Positions 8,134 to 16,993 of a DNA stretch of 31,058 nucleotides are shown here, one piece after another. The stretch spans positions 1 to 31,058 of the forward strand of contig CAYSPU010000034.1 of NCBI GenBank assembly GCA_964432995.1, in the 5' to 3' direction. The DNA comes from CAYSPU01 sp964432995 (GTDB taxonomy: Bacteria > Verrucomicrobiota > Verrucomicrobiia > Limisphaerales > JAHDYP01). Below the pieces are notes generated by a model, which ran no database searches, was not told where the DNA came from, and was given only the letters and a program-made list of their open reading frames with translations. Position numbers and translations under genes: made by a program. Position 1 is the first letter of the stretch. Each line of letters begins with the position of its first letter.

Positions 8134-9290
8134 AGAGGACAACTCCCCTTCGACCGAAGCAGCGAGTCCGCCTCGGGGACATCGCCGACGTAGTCAATGG
8201 CACTGGTTTTCCAGAGTGCCTGCAAGGCAGGAAGGACCTCCCGTATCCTCTCGTCAAGGTCAGCGACATGAATGCGCCAGGGGCCGAAATGATCGTGGCC
8301 AGTGCCGCAAATACAGTCGACGGTGAAATCCTTGCACAGATTGGCGGTAGGACCTACCCGCCAGGGACAATCATCTTTCCGAAAGTTGGCGGCGCCCTCC
8401 TCACAAACAAGAAGCGTATTCTTGGTGTGGAGGCCGCGTTCGACAACAACGTGATGGGTGTCGTCCCAAGGCGTGTCGATGGCGATTGGCTCTACCACTG
8501 GATACTTGGCTACGATCTCCGCCAACTCGCAAATACCCAGGCACTACCTTCGATCCGGCAAAGCGACGTTGCCGACCTAGAGATAGACCTTCCCCCTCCT
8601 CCCGAGCAACGTCGCACAGCGGCGCGGTTGCGGGAGCAGATGGCGGCCGTGGCCGAGGCCCGCGCCGCGGTGAAGGCCCAGGACGAAGCGCTCGACATAC
8701 TCGTCCATGCGGTCTTGCGCGAGTCATTGGCCGATGGAAGTGCGGGTCCTGCTCGGTTCGGCGATTGCCTGCGTGAAGTGACCGAAGGCATCGGGGAGGA
8801 TTGGCGGAGCTATCGCGTCCTCGGTGCCACCCGCAACGGTCTCGCGTTGGCGAAGGAGCCTGTTGGGAAGAACCCGGGGCGCTACAAGCCGGTTCGCCCA
8901 GGCACGGTATTCTACAACCCGATGCGTATCCTGCTCGGTTCGATTGCCATGCTCGAGGAGGGGGATGCCCCCGGCATCACCAGTCCGGACTATGTAGTGA
9001 TGACGGCCGTCGAAGGCCGTCTGAACGCGAGTTGGTTCTACCACTGGTTCCGATCGCGCTACGGGGCCGAGTTCATCCGGTCCATGACGCGTGGTGCTGT
9101 CCGGGAGCGGTTGATGTTCCGAAGGCTCGCGCCGGCCAGTTTCGCTGTCCCCGACTTCCAGCACCAGCAAGCTGCTGCCGCACGGTTCGCCGCAATCGAA
9201 AAGACCAAGGCGAAGCTCGCGGAGGAACTGGAAGCGCTCGACCTTGTTCCGGCGGCGTTGTTGCGGGAGGCCTTTGCCGGGAGGATCTGA
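8130..9290 (+). CDS. hsdS: Type I restriction-modification specificity subunit (HsdS)
   Basis: A 386-residue DNA-recognition subunit. It has the two-fold layout of HsdS: target-recognition domain 1 (about 10-150), a helical spacer (about 155-205, 'PPPEQRRTAARLREQMAAV'), target-recognition domain 2 (about 205-340) and a second helix near the end ('IEKTKAKLAEELEAL'). The recurring 'LPPPPEQ' and 'VPDFQHQ' at the domain ends are typical junctions. The start codon overlaps the hsdR stop by 4 bases, so translation is probably coupled. The target sequence cannot be predicted. Base composition in the first domain (about 8170-8560) is visibly lower in GC than the surroundings, consistent with exchange of recognition domains. 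Confidence 0.93.
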   Translation: MKRTTPLRPKQRVRLGDIADVVNGTGFPECLQGRKDLPYPLVKVSDMNAPGAEMIVASAANTVDGEILAQIGGRTYPPGTIIFPKVGGALLTNKKRILGVEAAFDNNVMGVVPRRVDGDWLYHWILGYDLRQLANTQALPSIRQSDVADLEIDLPPPPEQRRTAARLREQMAAVAEARAAVKAQDEALDILVHAVLRESLADGSAGPARFGDCLREVTEGIGEDWRSYRVLGATRNGLALAKEPVGKNPGRYKPVRPGTVFYNPMRILLGSIAMLEEGDAPGITSPDYVVMTAVEGRLNASWFYHWFRSRYGAEFIRSMTRGAVRERLMFRRLAPASFAVPDFQHQQAAAARFAAIEKTKAKLAEELEALDLVPAALLREAFAGRI

Positions 9291-9293
9291 CGC

Positions 9294-10163
9294 GTGTCTG
9301 ATAAGGAATACCTCATTTTCTGCGACGAGTCGGACACCTCCGGAGCGTTCTACTCGAATTTCTATGGCGGCGTGTTGGTGGGCTCGTCTCAATATGACCG
9401 GATCACCGCTCAACTGAACGCGCAGAAGGTCCGCCTCAACCTCTTCGGTGAGGTGAAATGGTCCAAGGTTACTGCCCCTTACTTGGAGAAGTACACGGAG
9501 CTCATCCAGGGGTTCTTTGATGAAGTGCGCCGGGGCCACCTGAAGGTGCGGGTGATGTTCCGGCAGAACACCCACCACCCGGCGCGGTTGACGCAGGAAC
9601 AGGTGGAGGGCGCCTTCTTCCGGCTCTACTACCAGTTCATCAAGCACGCCTTTGGACTCATGCACCGGCCGCCGACGGCGGTCACCGCCAGACTACGCCT
9701 CCTCTTCGATGAATTCCCCGAAACCAAAGAGGCTGCGAGCCAGTTCAAAGGTTACATCCTGGCTCTCAAAGACAACCCCCACATCCGCCGCGCGGGCCTG
9801 ACCCTCCGGTTCGAGGACATCGCCGAGTTCAGGTCCCATGATCACGTTTTGGCGCAGTGCCTTGACATCGTGCTTGGGGCCATGGCCTTCCGGCTGAACA
9901 ACAAGCACCAGGCGATTCCGCCAGGCGCGTTCCGCCGGGGCAGGCGCACCGTGGCCAAGGAACGACTCTACAAGGCCATTCTCGCGGAGATCCGCCGCAT
10001 CAGGCCCGGCTTCAACGTCGGCATTTCAACCGGCACTCGCGGTGGAGCCGCCGAGCGCTGGACCGCTCCCTATCTGCACTGGCGCTTTGTGCCGTCGCAA
10101 ATGGAGTACCATGGAGAATTCGCCAAACCAAAAAAGAGGAACGGCCCCGCCCAACCTACATGA
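9294..10163 (+). CDS. DUF3800-like protein within the RM operon
   Basis: A 289-residue protein of the DUF3800 type. The N-terminal 'YLIFCDESDTSG' (residues 6-17) is the family signature, an Asp/Glu-bearing strand resembling the active-site start of RNase-H-fold enzymes. Later acidic positions include 'LLFDEFPETKEA' (about 140) and 'FRSHDHVLAQCLDIVLGAM' (about 182-200), whose Asp residues could complete a metal site. Activity of the family is not established, and nuclease function is an inference. It begins with GTG at 9294, three bases after hsdS, and precedes hsdM by 143 bases, so it probably belongs to the RM operon. Family members are often found near defence genes. Confidence 0.85.
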   Translation: MSDKEYLIFCDESDTSGAFYSNFYGGVLVGSSQYDRITAQLNAQKVRLNLFGEVKWSKVTAPYLEKYTELIQGFFDEVRRGHLKVRVMFRQNTHHPARLTQEQVEGAFFRLYYQFIKHAFGLMHRPPTAVTARLRLLFDEFPETKEAASQFKGYILALKDNPHIRRAGLTLRFEDIAEFRSHDHVLAQCLDIVLGAMAFRLNNKHQAIPPGAFRRGRRTVAKERLYKAILAEIRRIRPGFNVGISTGTRGGAAERWTAPYLHWRFVPSQMEYHGEFAKPKKRNGPAQPT

Positions 10164-10306
10164 ATCTCTGACGCATAACGTCAGGCTTCGGCTGAAGCAG
10201 AGCCGCAGGCAATATGGTCTGGCATCCTATTGGTAACAAGCGAAAAATGGCGCAGCGAGTGACGACGATGCACCGTGTTGTCTGAACCGACAAGTGCTTT
10301 GCTCTC

Positions 10307-12037
10307 ATGCCCACGAAACCCAACCGCGGGAGCGGGAAACGCCATGTGACGCCGCAATCGCTCAACGCGGCGGTCAAGTCCATCTGCGACGTCATGCGCC
10401 GGTCCAATTGTGCCGGCGCCATGAAATACGTCCCGGAGCTCACCTGGATCCTGTTCCTTCGCATTCTCGATGAGCGCGAAGCCCACGAGGCCGACGAGGC
10501 CGAGGCGTTGGACATCGCGTTCAGCCCGGCCATCAAGAAGCCTTACCGTTGGCGCGACTGGGCCGCACCTGATTGCGCCCTGCGCCAGGACACCAAGGCG
10601 AGCGTCTGGACGTTCGTGCACGAGAGGCTGTTGCCCCACCTGAAAGTGCTCAAGGACCAACGCGGGGCCACGCCCCGACAAAAGGTCATCAGCGAGGTCA
10701 TGTCGGGCGTCGAACGGAGCCGCATCGACTCGGAGAAGAACTTCCTCGACGTGCTGGACAAGGTGCACGAGATCAGCAGCGAGACGGTGGACCCCACGCA
10801 CGTCTTCACCCTCTCCCAGGTCTACGAGGGGCTGCTTCTCAAGATGGGCGAGAAGGGAAACGACGGCGGTCAATTCTTCACTCCCCGGGAGATCATCCGG
10901 GTGATGATTCGCGTGGTGGACCCGAAACCGGGTCGGACGGTATACGATCCCGGTTGCGGCACCGGCGGTTTCCTGGCTCAGGCGTACGAACACCTTAGGG
11001 CAAAGGCCGAACGCGCCGGGACGCTCACTGGTCCGGCGCTGGAAACGCTCAAGCGCAGCACATTCTACGGTCGCGAGAAGGACGACACCATCTACCCGAT
11101 CGCCCTGGCCAACCTGATCTTGCATGGCGTGGACGAACCGCACCTCTGGCACGGCAACACGCTCTCCGGTGTTCCCACCTACGACGAGCTGTTCAAAGGC
11201 GCGCCGCAGTTCTTCGATTACGTGCTGATGAACCCGCCGTTTGGCGGTAAGGAGGGGAAAGAGGCACAGACCCCGTTCGAGTACAAGACCGGGGCGACCC
11301 AGGTGCTCTTCCTCCAGCACGTCCTCAAGAGCCTGAAGACCGATGGGAAGTGCGGCATCGTCCTGGACGAGGGTGTTCTCTTCCGTACCAACGAGACCGC
11401 CTTCGTCCAGACCAAACGCAAGCTCCTCGAAGAATGCCGCGTCGATTGCATCGTCAGCCTGCCCGGCGGCGTTTTCTCGTCGGCCGGTGCCGGTGTGAAA
11501 ACCAACCTCGTCTTCTTCACCAAGGGCGAACCCACCGATCGCATTTGGTATTACGACCTGGCGGACGTGAAGGTTGGCAAGAAGACGCCGCTGACGCAGA
11601 GCCACTTCGACGACTTCTTCAAACACCTGCCCGAGCGCGGCGACAGCGCGCGTAGCTGGACCCTCGATTTCACTGCTCGCCTCCAGAAGGCACTCGAAGA
11701 AGCCCGCCCCCACCGGGAAAGGGCGGCCACCTCAGACGCCCAGGCCAAGGAAATCGAGGACGCGCTTCGCGAGAAACGGAAGGACAAGACCACCGACCCA
11801 TCCGAGCTTGCCGCGCTCGAGGAAGAACGGAAGGCGGTGGAGCGAACTGCCCGCGAGTCCCGGACCAAAGCCGAGGCAATCGAAGACGCCGTCTACGATC
11901 TCAAGGCCGTGAACCCCAACCGTGCCTCGGAGGAGGACACGCGCACCCCGGCTCAGTTGCTGGACTTCATTGAAGCCAAGGGGCACGAGGCGGACGCGGC
12001 CCTTGGCCGATTGCGGAGTCTGCTCACTCAGGTCTGA
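10307..12037 (+). CDS. hsdM: Type I restriction-modification methylase subunit (HsdM)
   Basis: A 576-residue N6-adenine methyltransferase subunit. An N-terminal helical HsdM domain (about 15-140) precedes the catalytic domain. Motif I for S-adenosylmethionine binding is 'DPGCGTGGFL' from residue 214, and the catalytic motif IV is 'NPPFGG' from residue 309. 'GQFFTPREIIRVM' near 188 is the usual entry to the catalytic domain. The C-terminal 110 residues are highly charged and probably coiled-coil, matching the part that packs on HsdS helices. It lies after the DUF3800 gene rather than next to hsdS. The 143-base gap before it may hold a separate promoter, useful for methylating DNA before restriction. 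Confidence 0.95.
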   Translation: MPTKPNRGSGKRHVTPQSLNAAVKSICDVMRRSNCAGAMKYVPELTWILFLRILDEREAHEADEAEALDIAFSPAIKKPYRWRDWAAPDCALRQDTKASVWTFVHERLLPHLKVLKDQRGATPRQKVISEVMSGVERSRIDSEKNFLDVLDKVHEISSETVDPTHVFTLSQVYEGLLLKMGEKGNDGGQFFTPREIIRVMIRVVDPKPGRTVYDPGCGTGGFLAQAYEHLRAKAERAGTLTGPALETLKRSTFYGREKDDTIYPIALANLILHGVDEPHLWHGNTLSGVPTYDELFKGAPQFFDYVLMNPPFGGKEGKEAQTPFEYKTGATQVLFLQHVLKSLKTDGKCGIVLDEGVLFRTNETAFVQTKRKLLEECRVDCIVSLPGGVFSSAGAGVKTNLVFFTKGEPTDRIWYYDLADVKVGKKTPLTQSHFDDFFKHLPERGDSARSWTLDFTARLQKALEEARPHRERAATSDAQAKEIEDALREKRKDKTTDPSELAALEEERKAVERTARESRTKAEAIEDAVYDLKAVNPNRASEEDTRTPAQLLDFIEAKGHEADAALGRLRSLLTQV

Positions 12038-12052
12038 TGCAGCGGCCCCCAC

Positions 12053-12160
12053 GACGTGCCGATGTGCGGACTTGCCGAAGCGCCGGCATGATGACTCGCC
12101 GTCGCGCCGACCCTCCGACTCGCCGCCACGCCGCGCTGAGCCGACCCTGAGCTGGCAGAA
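12053..12160 (+). repeat. Degenerate GCCGA-rich octamer-like repeat
   Basis: The hsdM-oxidoreductase spacer contains many loosely periodic units of the form (N)n-T/C-GCCGA, for example TGCCGATG, TTGCCGAAG, CGCCGACC and CTCGCCG. A stretch at 12094-12127 is closely repeated at 13857-13890. It is non-coding. Confidence 0.45.
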
Positions 12161-12261
12161 GCCCGGCATCCCCGGGGCAGTCCGGATCCCTGGGGTGATC
12201 GAGTCCTTTCGCATCTTTCTTCTCGTCTGCCGCCAGCCATTCATGCATGCTCCGCCCACCT

Positions 12262-13665
12262 ATGAAACGCATCCCTTTTCGCCCCCGATTCTCCCGACGT
12301 AGTTTCCTGGCTGCGACCGGCACGGCCGTGGCCGCGCCGATGATCGTCCCGGCCAGTGTCTTCGGCGCCGAAGGGCGCCCCGCACCCTCGGAGCGCATCA
12401 CTCTGGCGTCCGTGGGCTGGGGCATGCAGGGCCCCGGCAACACCGACAGCTTCCTCCGCGAAGCCGATTGCCAGGTCGTCGCCGTGTGCGACCTGGATAA
12501 GAACCACCTGAAACAGGCGGTCGACCGGGTGAACGGCCACTACAAGAACCAGGACTGCAAGACCTACCACGACTACCGCGAGATGATGGCGCGTGACGAC
12601 ATCGACGCCGTGATGCTGGCCGTCCCGGACACGTGGCATGCATTGACCGCAACCGAGGCGGCCAACCGCAAGAAGGACATCTACGGGGAGAAACCGCTGG
12701 CCCGCACCATCGCCGAGCAGCAGGCCATGGTGAAGGCGGTGCAGAAGAACCAGCGGATCTGGCAGACCGGTTCCTGGCAGCGGTCGGTCGGCAATTTCCA
12801 TTTCGGAGCCGAGATCGTCCGTAATGGCCTGATCGGCAAGCTCACCCGCGTGGAGGTGGGGCTGCCGGCCGGCCACCACGACTTCGCCGGGACCGCTCCC
12901 GCGCTCATCAAAAAACTGGAGTCTCTCCCCGACAAACCGAGGAACCTCGCGAAGGTCACTCCCGGCACCGACGCGTGGAAGCTGGCGGTCACCGACCCGC
13001 CCGCGGAACTCGACTACGAGCGCTGGATCGGCCCCTCGCAGATGGAGCCCTACATCAAGGCCCGGGTCCACATGAACTGGCGCTGGAACTACAACGTCGG
13101 CGGCGGCCAACTGCTCGACTGGATCGGCCACCACCTCGACATCGCCCACTGGGGGATGGACATGGACAGCGGCGGCCCGCTCGAGGTGGAGGGGACCGGC
13201 GAGTTCCCGCCGCCCGACGCTCTCTGGAACACCTGCACCAAATACCGGATCACGTGCCAGTACCCGAACGACGTGACGCTGATCATCGCCGGCGGCCATC
13301 GCGACATCCGCAGCGGCACCAAATGGATCGGCACCGACGGCTGGGTCTGGGTGGACCGCGGCGGCTACGACTGTTCGAAGCCGGAGTTGAAGGAGATGAC
13401 GCGGCTGCCGGACAGCATGCGAAAAGTGAAGCTCTACAGCTCGCGCAATCACCAGCGCAACTTCCTCGACTGCGTCAAATCGCGGAAGCCGACCATCACG
13501 CCGATTGAGACGGCGCATCGTTCGGCCATTCCGGGTCACCTCGGCCTGATCGCCATGGTCGTCGGCCACAAGATCCGCTGGGACGCCGCCAAGGAAGTCA
13601 TCGTAGACGACGCAGGCGCCAGCAAGCTCCTCACCCGCGACTACCGCGCGCCCTGGAAACTGTGA
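12262..13665 (+). CDS. Tat-exported Gfo/Idh/MocA-family oxidoreductase
   Basis: A 467-residue NAD(P)-dependent oxidoreductase. The ATG at 12262 is chosen because it puts the twin-arginine signal 'RRSFLAATG' at residues 12-20, followed by an Ala-rich core and 'VFGAEG'; an in-frame ATG at 12247 only adds five residues. The Rossmann fold starts near residue 48 ('ASVGWGMQGPGN', then 'VVAVCDLD'), and 'YGEKPLA' near 140 carries the Lys typical of the family's active site. The C-terminal sheet domain includes 'WRWNYNVGGGQLLDWIGHHLDIAHW', read in pieces, typical of the large verrucomicrobial/planctomycete subgroup. It probably oxidises a sugar or sugar-derived compound outside the cytoplasm. Substrate unknown. 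Confidence 0.92.
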   Translation: MKRIPFRPRFSRRSFLAATGTAVAAPMIVPASVFGAEGRPAPSERITLASVGWGMQGPGNTDSFLREADCQVVAVCDLDKNHLKQAVDRVNGHYKNQDCKTYHDYREMMARDDIDAVMLAVPDTWHALTATEAANRKKDIYGEKPLARTIAEQQAMVKAVQKNQRIWQTGSWQRSVGNFHFGAEIVRNGLIGKLTRVEVGLPAGHHDFAGTAPALIKKLESLPDKPRNLAKVTPGTDAWKLAVTDPPAELDYERWIGPSQMEPYIKARVHMNWRWNYNVGGGQLLDWIGHHLDIAHWGMDMDSGGPLEVEGTGEFPPPDALWNTCTKYRITCQYPNDVTLIIAGGHRDIRSGTKWIGTDGWVWVDRGGYDCSKPELKEMTRLPDSMRKVKLYSSRNHQRNFLDCVKSRKPTITPIETAHRSAIPGHLGLIAMVVGHKIRWDAAKEVIVDDAGASKLLTRDYRAPWKL

Positions 13666-13856
13666 TCGGTTCGTCACGGCCACAGTCCCGCAGGGCCTGG
13701 GCCGAACCAAACGGCCGATCGCGACACCGCACGATGCGTGGAAGACGGCCGCCAACGGTGTCCGACCCCGGCAGGCTATATGAACCTCCCGTGTCAAGTA
13801 GGGACGCGCGGCCCCGCGCGCCCAAGCCATCGCGACGAGAAGAAGAGGAGCGACGC

Positions 13857-13890
13857 TGACTCGCCGGCTTGCCGACCTCCGACGCGCCGG
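13857..13890 (+). repeat. GCCGA-rich repeat, second copy
   Basis: TGACTCGCCG, a four-base variable step, then GCCGAC and CTCCGAC-N-CGCCG repeat the order seen at 12094-12127, with one base missing. It ends just before the protease start codon. Nothing else is evident in 13666-13893. Confidence 0.4.
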
Positions 13891-13893
13891 TTC

Positions 13894-16596
13894 ATGGGGA
13901 GGGGGCTGCCAGTCCTGACGACGCTGGTTACGCTTCTGGCTCTCGCCTCGAGCGCGATGGCGGTCTCCAGAACGAACCCGCCCCGGCAGACGTTCTCGTT
14001 TCGGTTTCCGCATTACGGGCTGCAATCCTATGAGGTGCTGCCGGAGCTGGGCCCTCGGTCCGATGCCTATGCGGCCACCACAGAGGTGGTCGAGACCGGT
14101 CGCGTCGGTGACCAGGGGCGTGTTGTCCTCCTTCACCGCCGCGTGGTTCTACAGCTCGAGCCAGGAACAGACGCCGCCTCGCTGCTGGCTGGAAGCGCGC
14201 TCCAATCCGGGACCGAAATCGCCTCGAGCATCTGGATCCTCCAAGCACCGGACGCCTGGACCGCCGCCGAAGAAGCCGCGCGGCTGGCCGTCTGTCCCGG
14301 GGTCACTGTGTGCCATCCCGTCATGCAGCGGTCGACGGCCCTGAACGGTGCCTATGCACCGAGGCCGAAGGATAGTCTGTACTACGCGCAATGGCCGCTC
14401 GAGAATCGCGAAACCAACGGCGCGGCAGCGGGTGCGGACCTGAACATCCGCGCTGCCTGGCCGCAGACGCGGGGCGCGGGCGTGACGATTGCCGTGGCCG
14501 ACACCGGAGTCGACCTCGGTCACCAGGAACTGGCCGGACGCGCCGAGCCGACGCTCCACTACAACTTCATCCAGGGCACACCCGATGGAAATCCGCTGGG
14601 GACGAACGCGTTGAGCGCCCACGGAACCGAGGTGGCCGGATTGCTCCTGGCGGAGCGGGACAACCACCGCATCGTTGGGGTCGCCCCGGAAGCCAGGCTG
14701 GCCAGTTGGGTGATCTTCAACACCAACGCCACCCTCGCCGCCGGTGATCAACTGATGCAGATGTACCAGTTCCGAAACGACGAGGTCCCCATTCAAACCC
14801 ACAGTTGGAGCACGTCGTCGCTGCTCCTGGACGGGCCCACTCTGGAAGAGGAAGTGGGCCTCTCGAATGCCTGGCGGTGGGGGCGCTCCGGTCTCGGCAC
14901 CATCATGGTGCGCCCCGCTGGTAACAACCGGCTCTACTACGCCAACGCCAACGAAGACGCTTACGCGAACGATCCCCGCATCATCAGCGTCGCGGCGGTT
15001 GGCCCCGCCGGACGCGCCGCCAGCTATAGCGAGCCCGGCGCCTGCCTCTGGGTAGCGGCTCCCGGAGGCGAGGAAGGCTCCGAGTTGGTGAGCACCGATC
15101 TCCGCGGCCACGAGGCCGGGGCGCACACCGTAATCCAATATCCCCCTCCCAACGAAGACCTGCCCGATTACGTGTTCAACTACTTCGGTTTCGTCGGCAC
15201 CTCCGCCGCCGCACCACAGATCGCGGGCGTCGCCGCCCTGATGCTCGCCATCAACCCGAATCTCCACCGCCGCGACGTCCAGTGGATCCTGGCCTCGTCC
15301 GCCCGCCACCTCGACTTCGCCGACCCCGACCTGGCGACCAACGGCGTCGGCCTGCGGATCAGCCACAACGTCGGGTTCGGCATTCCCGACGCCGGGGAAG
15401 CGGTCCGCTTAGCGCGCCTCTGGCCGGGCGTCGGCCCCGAAACCACCATCGTCGCCACGAGACCGCAGGACGTGGTGATCCCGGACGACGGCCTGCGTGC
15501 GGAAACCTCCGGGGACGGCGTGCCGACGGAGCTGCTCTCGCTGCCGGCCCGGCCTGGCACGGGGCCGCATCCGGACGATCCCACGGCGGAGTTACCTTTG
15601 GTGGATGTGGGTCTCTGCCTGGAACCGCCGGCCGCCGATCTGAGCGGGAAAGCGGCGCTGATCTTGCGCGGCGGCGGCACGTTCGAAAGGAAACTGACCA
15701 ACGCGGCCCACGCCGGTGCCGCCTTCGCCGTGGTTTACAACTACCCGACCAACGACCCCGCCGCTTCGGCGAACGACCCCGGGGGCGATCAGTTGCTGGC
15801 CATGGGGGCCACGGATTTCGTCCCCATCCCCGCCCTGTTTGTCGGAAACACCGCCGGCGTCGGCCTGCAGAAGTTGCATGCCACGAACTCCGCCGCCCGG
15901 ACGCGGCTGCATCTGCTTTCCACAGACATCGCCTTCCCCATCATGGACACCATGATCTGCGAGCACGTCGGGCTCTGGATCTCTACCGATCACCCTTCGC
16001 GCGGCGATTTGCGGTTCACGCTCGTCTCACCGATGGGCACCCGGAGTGTCCTCCAGGCCTCCAACATCGACACCAACGCGGGTCCGGTCGACTGGGTCTA
16101 CTGGTCTCACCGGCATCTGGGCGAGTCCAGCGCCGGCACCTGGACCGTTTCCCTGGCGGACGAAGTCGCCGGCCAAACCGGATCCGCACTCGAAGTCAGC
16201 TTGATCCTGACCGGCACGGTCATCGAAGATTCCGACGCCGACGGCTTGGCCGACGATTGGGAAGCCACTTGGTGGACCTCCCTTGCCGACCAGGGACCAA
16301 TGGACGACCCGGATGCGGACGGCTTCAACAACGCCCGCGAGCAGTGGATGGGAACGAATCCCACCGTTGAAGACGTTCCCTTCCAACTGGACCTGTCGGC
16401 GTGGGACACCGGCCGGGTGCGGCTCAGTTGGCCGGGGCGACCGGGCCGGACCTACGAAGTCTGGGGCGGCACCAACGTGGCCGCGCTCGCCCTCGAAGCC
16501 GTCCTCCCGCCGCGTCTGCCGGAAACCGAGTGGTTCGCCCCCTCGGACACCTTCCCTCGACATTTCTACCAGGTGCGCGCGATCGCCGTCCCCTGA
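13894..16596 (+). CDS. Secreted subtilisin-like (S8) serine protease with PA and P-type domains
   Basis: A 900-residue exported protease. The ATG at 13894 gives a clean signal peptide ('LLALASSAMA'); an upstream in-frame ATG adds 52 unlikely residues. After a propeptide-like region (about 25-170), the S8 triad is visible: Asp203 ('VADTGVD'), His243 ('AHGTEVAGLL') and Ser437 ('GTSAAAPQIAG'), with Asn in 'PAGNN' as the oxyanion residue. A PA-type insert lies after the catalytic domain, near residues 560-670 ('AALILRGGGTFERK', 'AGAAFAVVYN'). Residues about 680-775 look like a proprotein-convertase P domain ('SRGDLRFTLVSPMGT', 'GTWTVSLAD'). Acidic 'DSDADGLADDWE' and 'DPDADGFNNARE' repeats follow, likely binding calcium. 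This resembles kexin-like proteases. Confidence 0.92.
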   Translation: MGRGLPVLTTLVTLLALASSAMAVSRTNPPRQTFSFRFPHYGLQSYEVLPELGPRSDAYAATTEVVETGRVGDQGRVVLLHRRVVLQLEPGTDAASLLAGSALQSGTEIASSIWILQAPDAWTAAEEAARLAVCPGVTVCHPVMQRSTALNGAYAPRPKDSLYYAQWPLENRETNGAAAGADLNIRAAWPQTRGAGVTIAVADTGVDLGHQELAGRAEPTLHYNFIQGTPDGNPLGTNALSAHGTEVAGLLLAERDNHRIVGVAPEARLASWVIFNTNATLAAGDQLMQMYQFRNDEVPIQTHSWSTSSLLLDGPTLEEEVGLSNAWRWGRSGLGTIMVRPAGNNRLYYANANEDAYANDPRIISVAAVGPAGRAASYSEPGACLWVAAPGGEEGSELVSTDLRGHEAGAHTVIQYPPPNEDLPDYVFNYFGFVGTSAAAPQIAGVAALMLAINPNLHRRDVQWILASSARHLDFADPDLATNGVGLRISHNVGFGIPDAGEAVRLARLWPGVGPETTIVATRPQDVVIPDDGLRAETSGDGVPTELLSLPARPGTGPHPDDPTAELPLVDVGLCLEPPAADLSGKAALILRGGGTFERKLTNAAHAGAAFAVVYNYPTNDPAASANDPGGDQLLAMGATDFVPIPALFVGNTAGVGLQKLHATNSAARTRLHLLSTDIAFPIMDTMICEHVGLWISTDHPSRGDLRFTLVSPMGTRSVLQASNIDTNAGPVDWVYWSHRHLGESSAGTWTVSLADEVAGQTGSALEVSLILTGTVIEDSDADGLADDWEATWWTSLADQGPMDDPDADGFNNAREQWMGTNPTVEDVPFQLDLSAWDTGRVRLSWPGRPGRTYEVWGGTNVAALALEAVLPPRLPETEWFAPSDTFPRHFYQVRAIAVP

Positions 16597-16598
16597 CC

Positions 16599-16631
16599 CG
16601 GACATTTCACGATCCCTGCGTGAAATGTCCG
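16599..16631 (+). terminator. Strong stem-loop just after the protease stop codon
   Basis: CGGACATTTCACG at 16599-16611 pairs perfectly with 16619-16631 across a 7-base loop, 2 bases after the TGA at 16594-16596. No T run follows, so it is either a non-classical terminator or an mRNA-stabilising hairpin. Confidence 0.5.
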
Positions 16632-16760
16632 CCCGCAGGGCCGCTGCGGCCCCGCGGCTGCGGGGCCGCGCGGGGTTGCCCCGATGCGCGCCGCCTGGAA
16701 CACACTGTCTACCCGTAGGGGTCCAGTCTCGCGATGAGGAATGCGCGGCGGCGCGCCTCG

Positions 16761-16816
16761 GCCTGGCCTCCCGGCCAGGCGCATATTTCACACGCTTGCC
16801 GCGTGTGAAGTATGCG
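16761..16816. terminator. Two adjacent stem-loops between convergent genes
   Basis: GCCTGGCC at 16761-16768 pairs with GGCCAGGC at 16773-16780. Immediately after, 16780-16795 pairs with 16801-16816 over 16 positions with one mismatch. Both are palindromic and so could act on either strand. They lie in the 397-base spacer between the protease and the transporter, together with the repeat at 16837. Confidence 0.45.
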
Positions 16817-16836
16817 GGCTGAGCGGAGTGCCTTTG

Positions 16837-16918
16837 GGTAGGGCGACCTCTCCGAGGGCGCCGAAAGAGCATTCCAGGGGGCCTATGTTTCCGGCGCGCC
16901 CGGAGGTCGCGCCCTACC
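16837..16918. repeat. Palindromic dispersed repeat (GGTAGGGCG family), copy 2
   Basis: An 82-base copy of the element at 4644-4749. The left arm GGTAGGGCGACCTCTCCGAG and the GGGCGCCGAAA step are identical to copy 1; the right arm GGAGGTCGCGCCCTACC closes the palindrome. Copy 1 has about 24 extra bases in the right half. Confidence 0.8.
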
Positions 16919-16993
16919 GTCTATGGTGGAGAGGGAAACCGGCAGGCACCGTTGGGGATCCGTCGTACGGACCCGTCCTCCACGGCTTTCAGT

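Noticed and set aside
5458..8142. An 894-codon open frame on the minus strand
   Set aside because: It is the antisense shadow of hsdR in GC-rich DNA; hsdR has all helicase and nuclease motifs, and this frame shows no domain.
12241..14136. A 631-codon open frame on the minus strand
   Set aside because: It mirrors the oxidoreductase gene, which has a Tat signal and Rossmann motifs; no recognisable protein is read.
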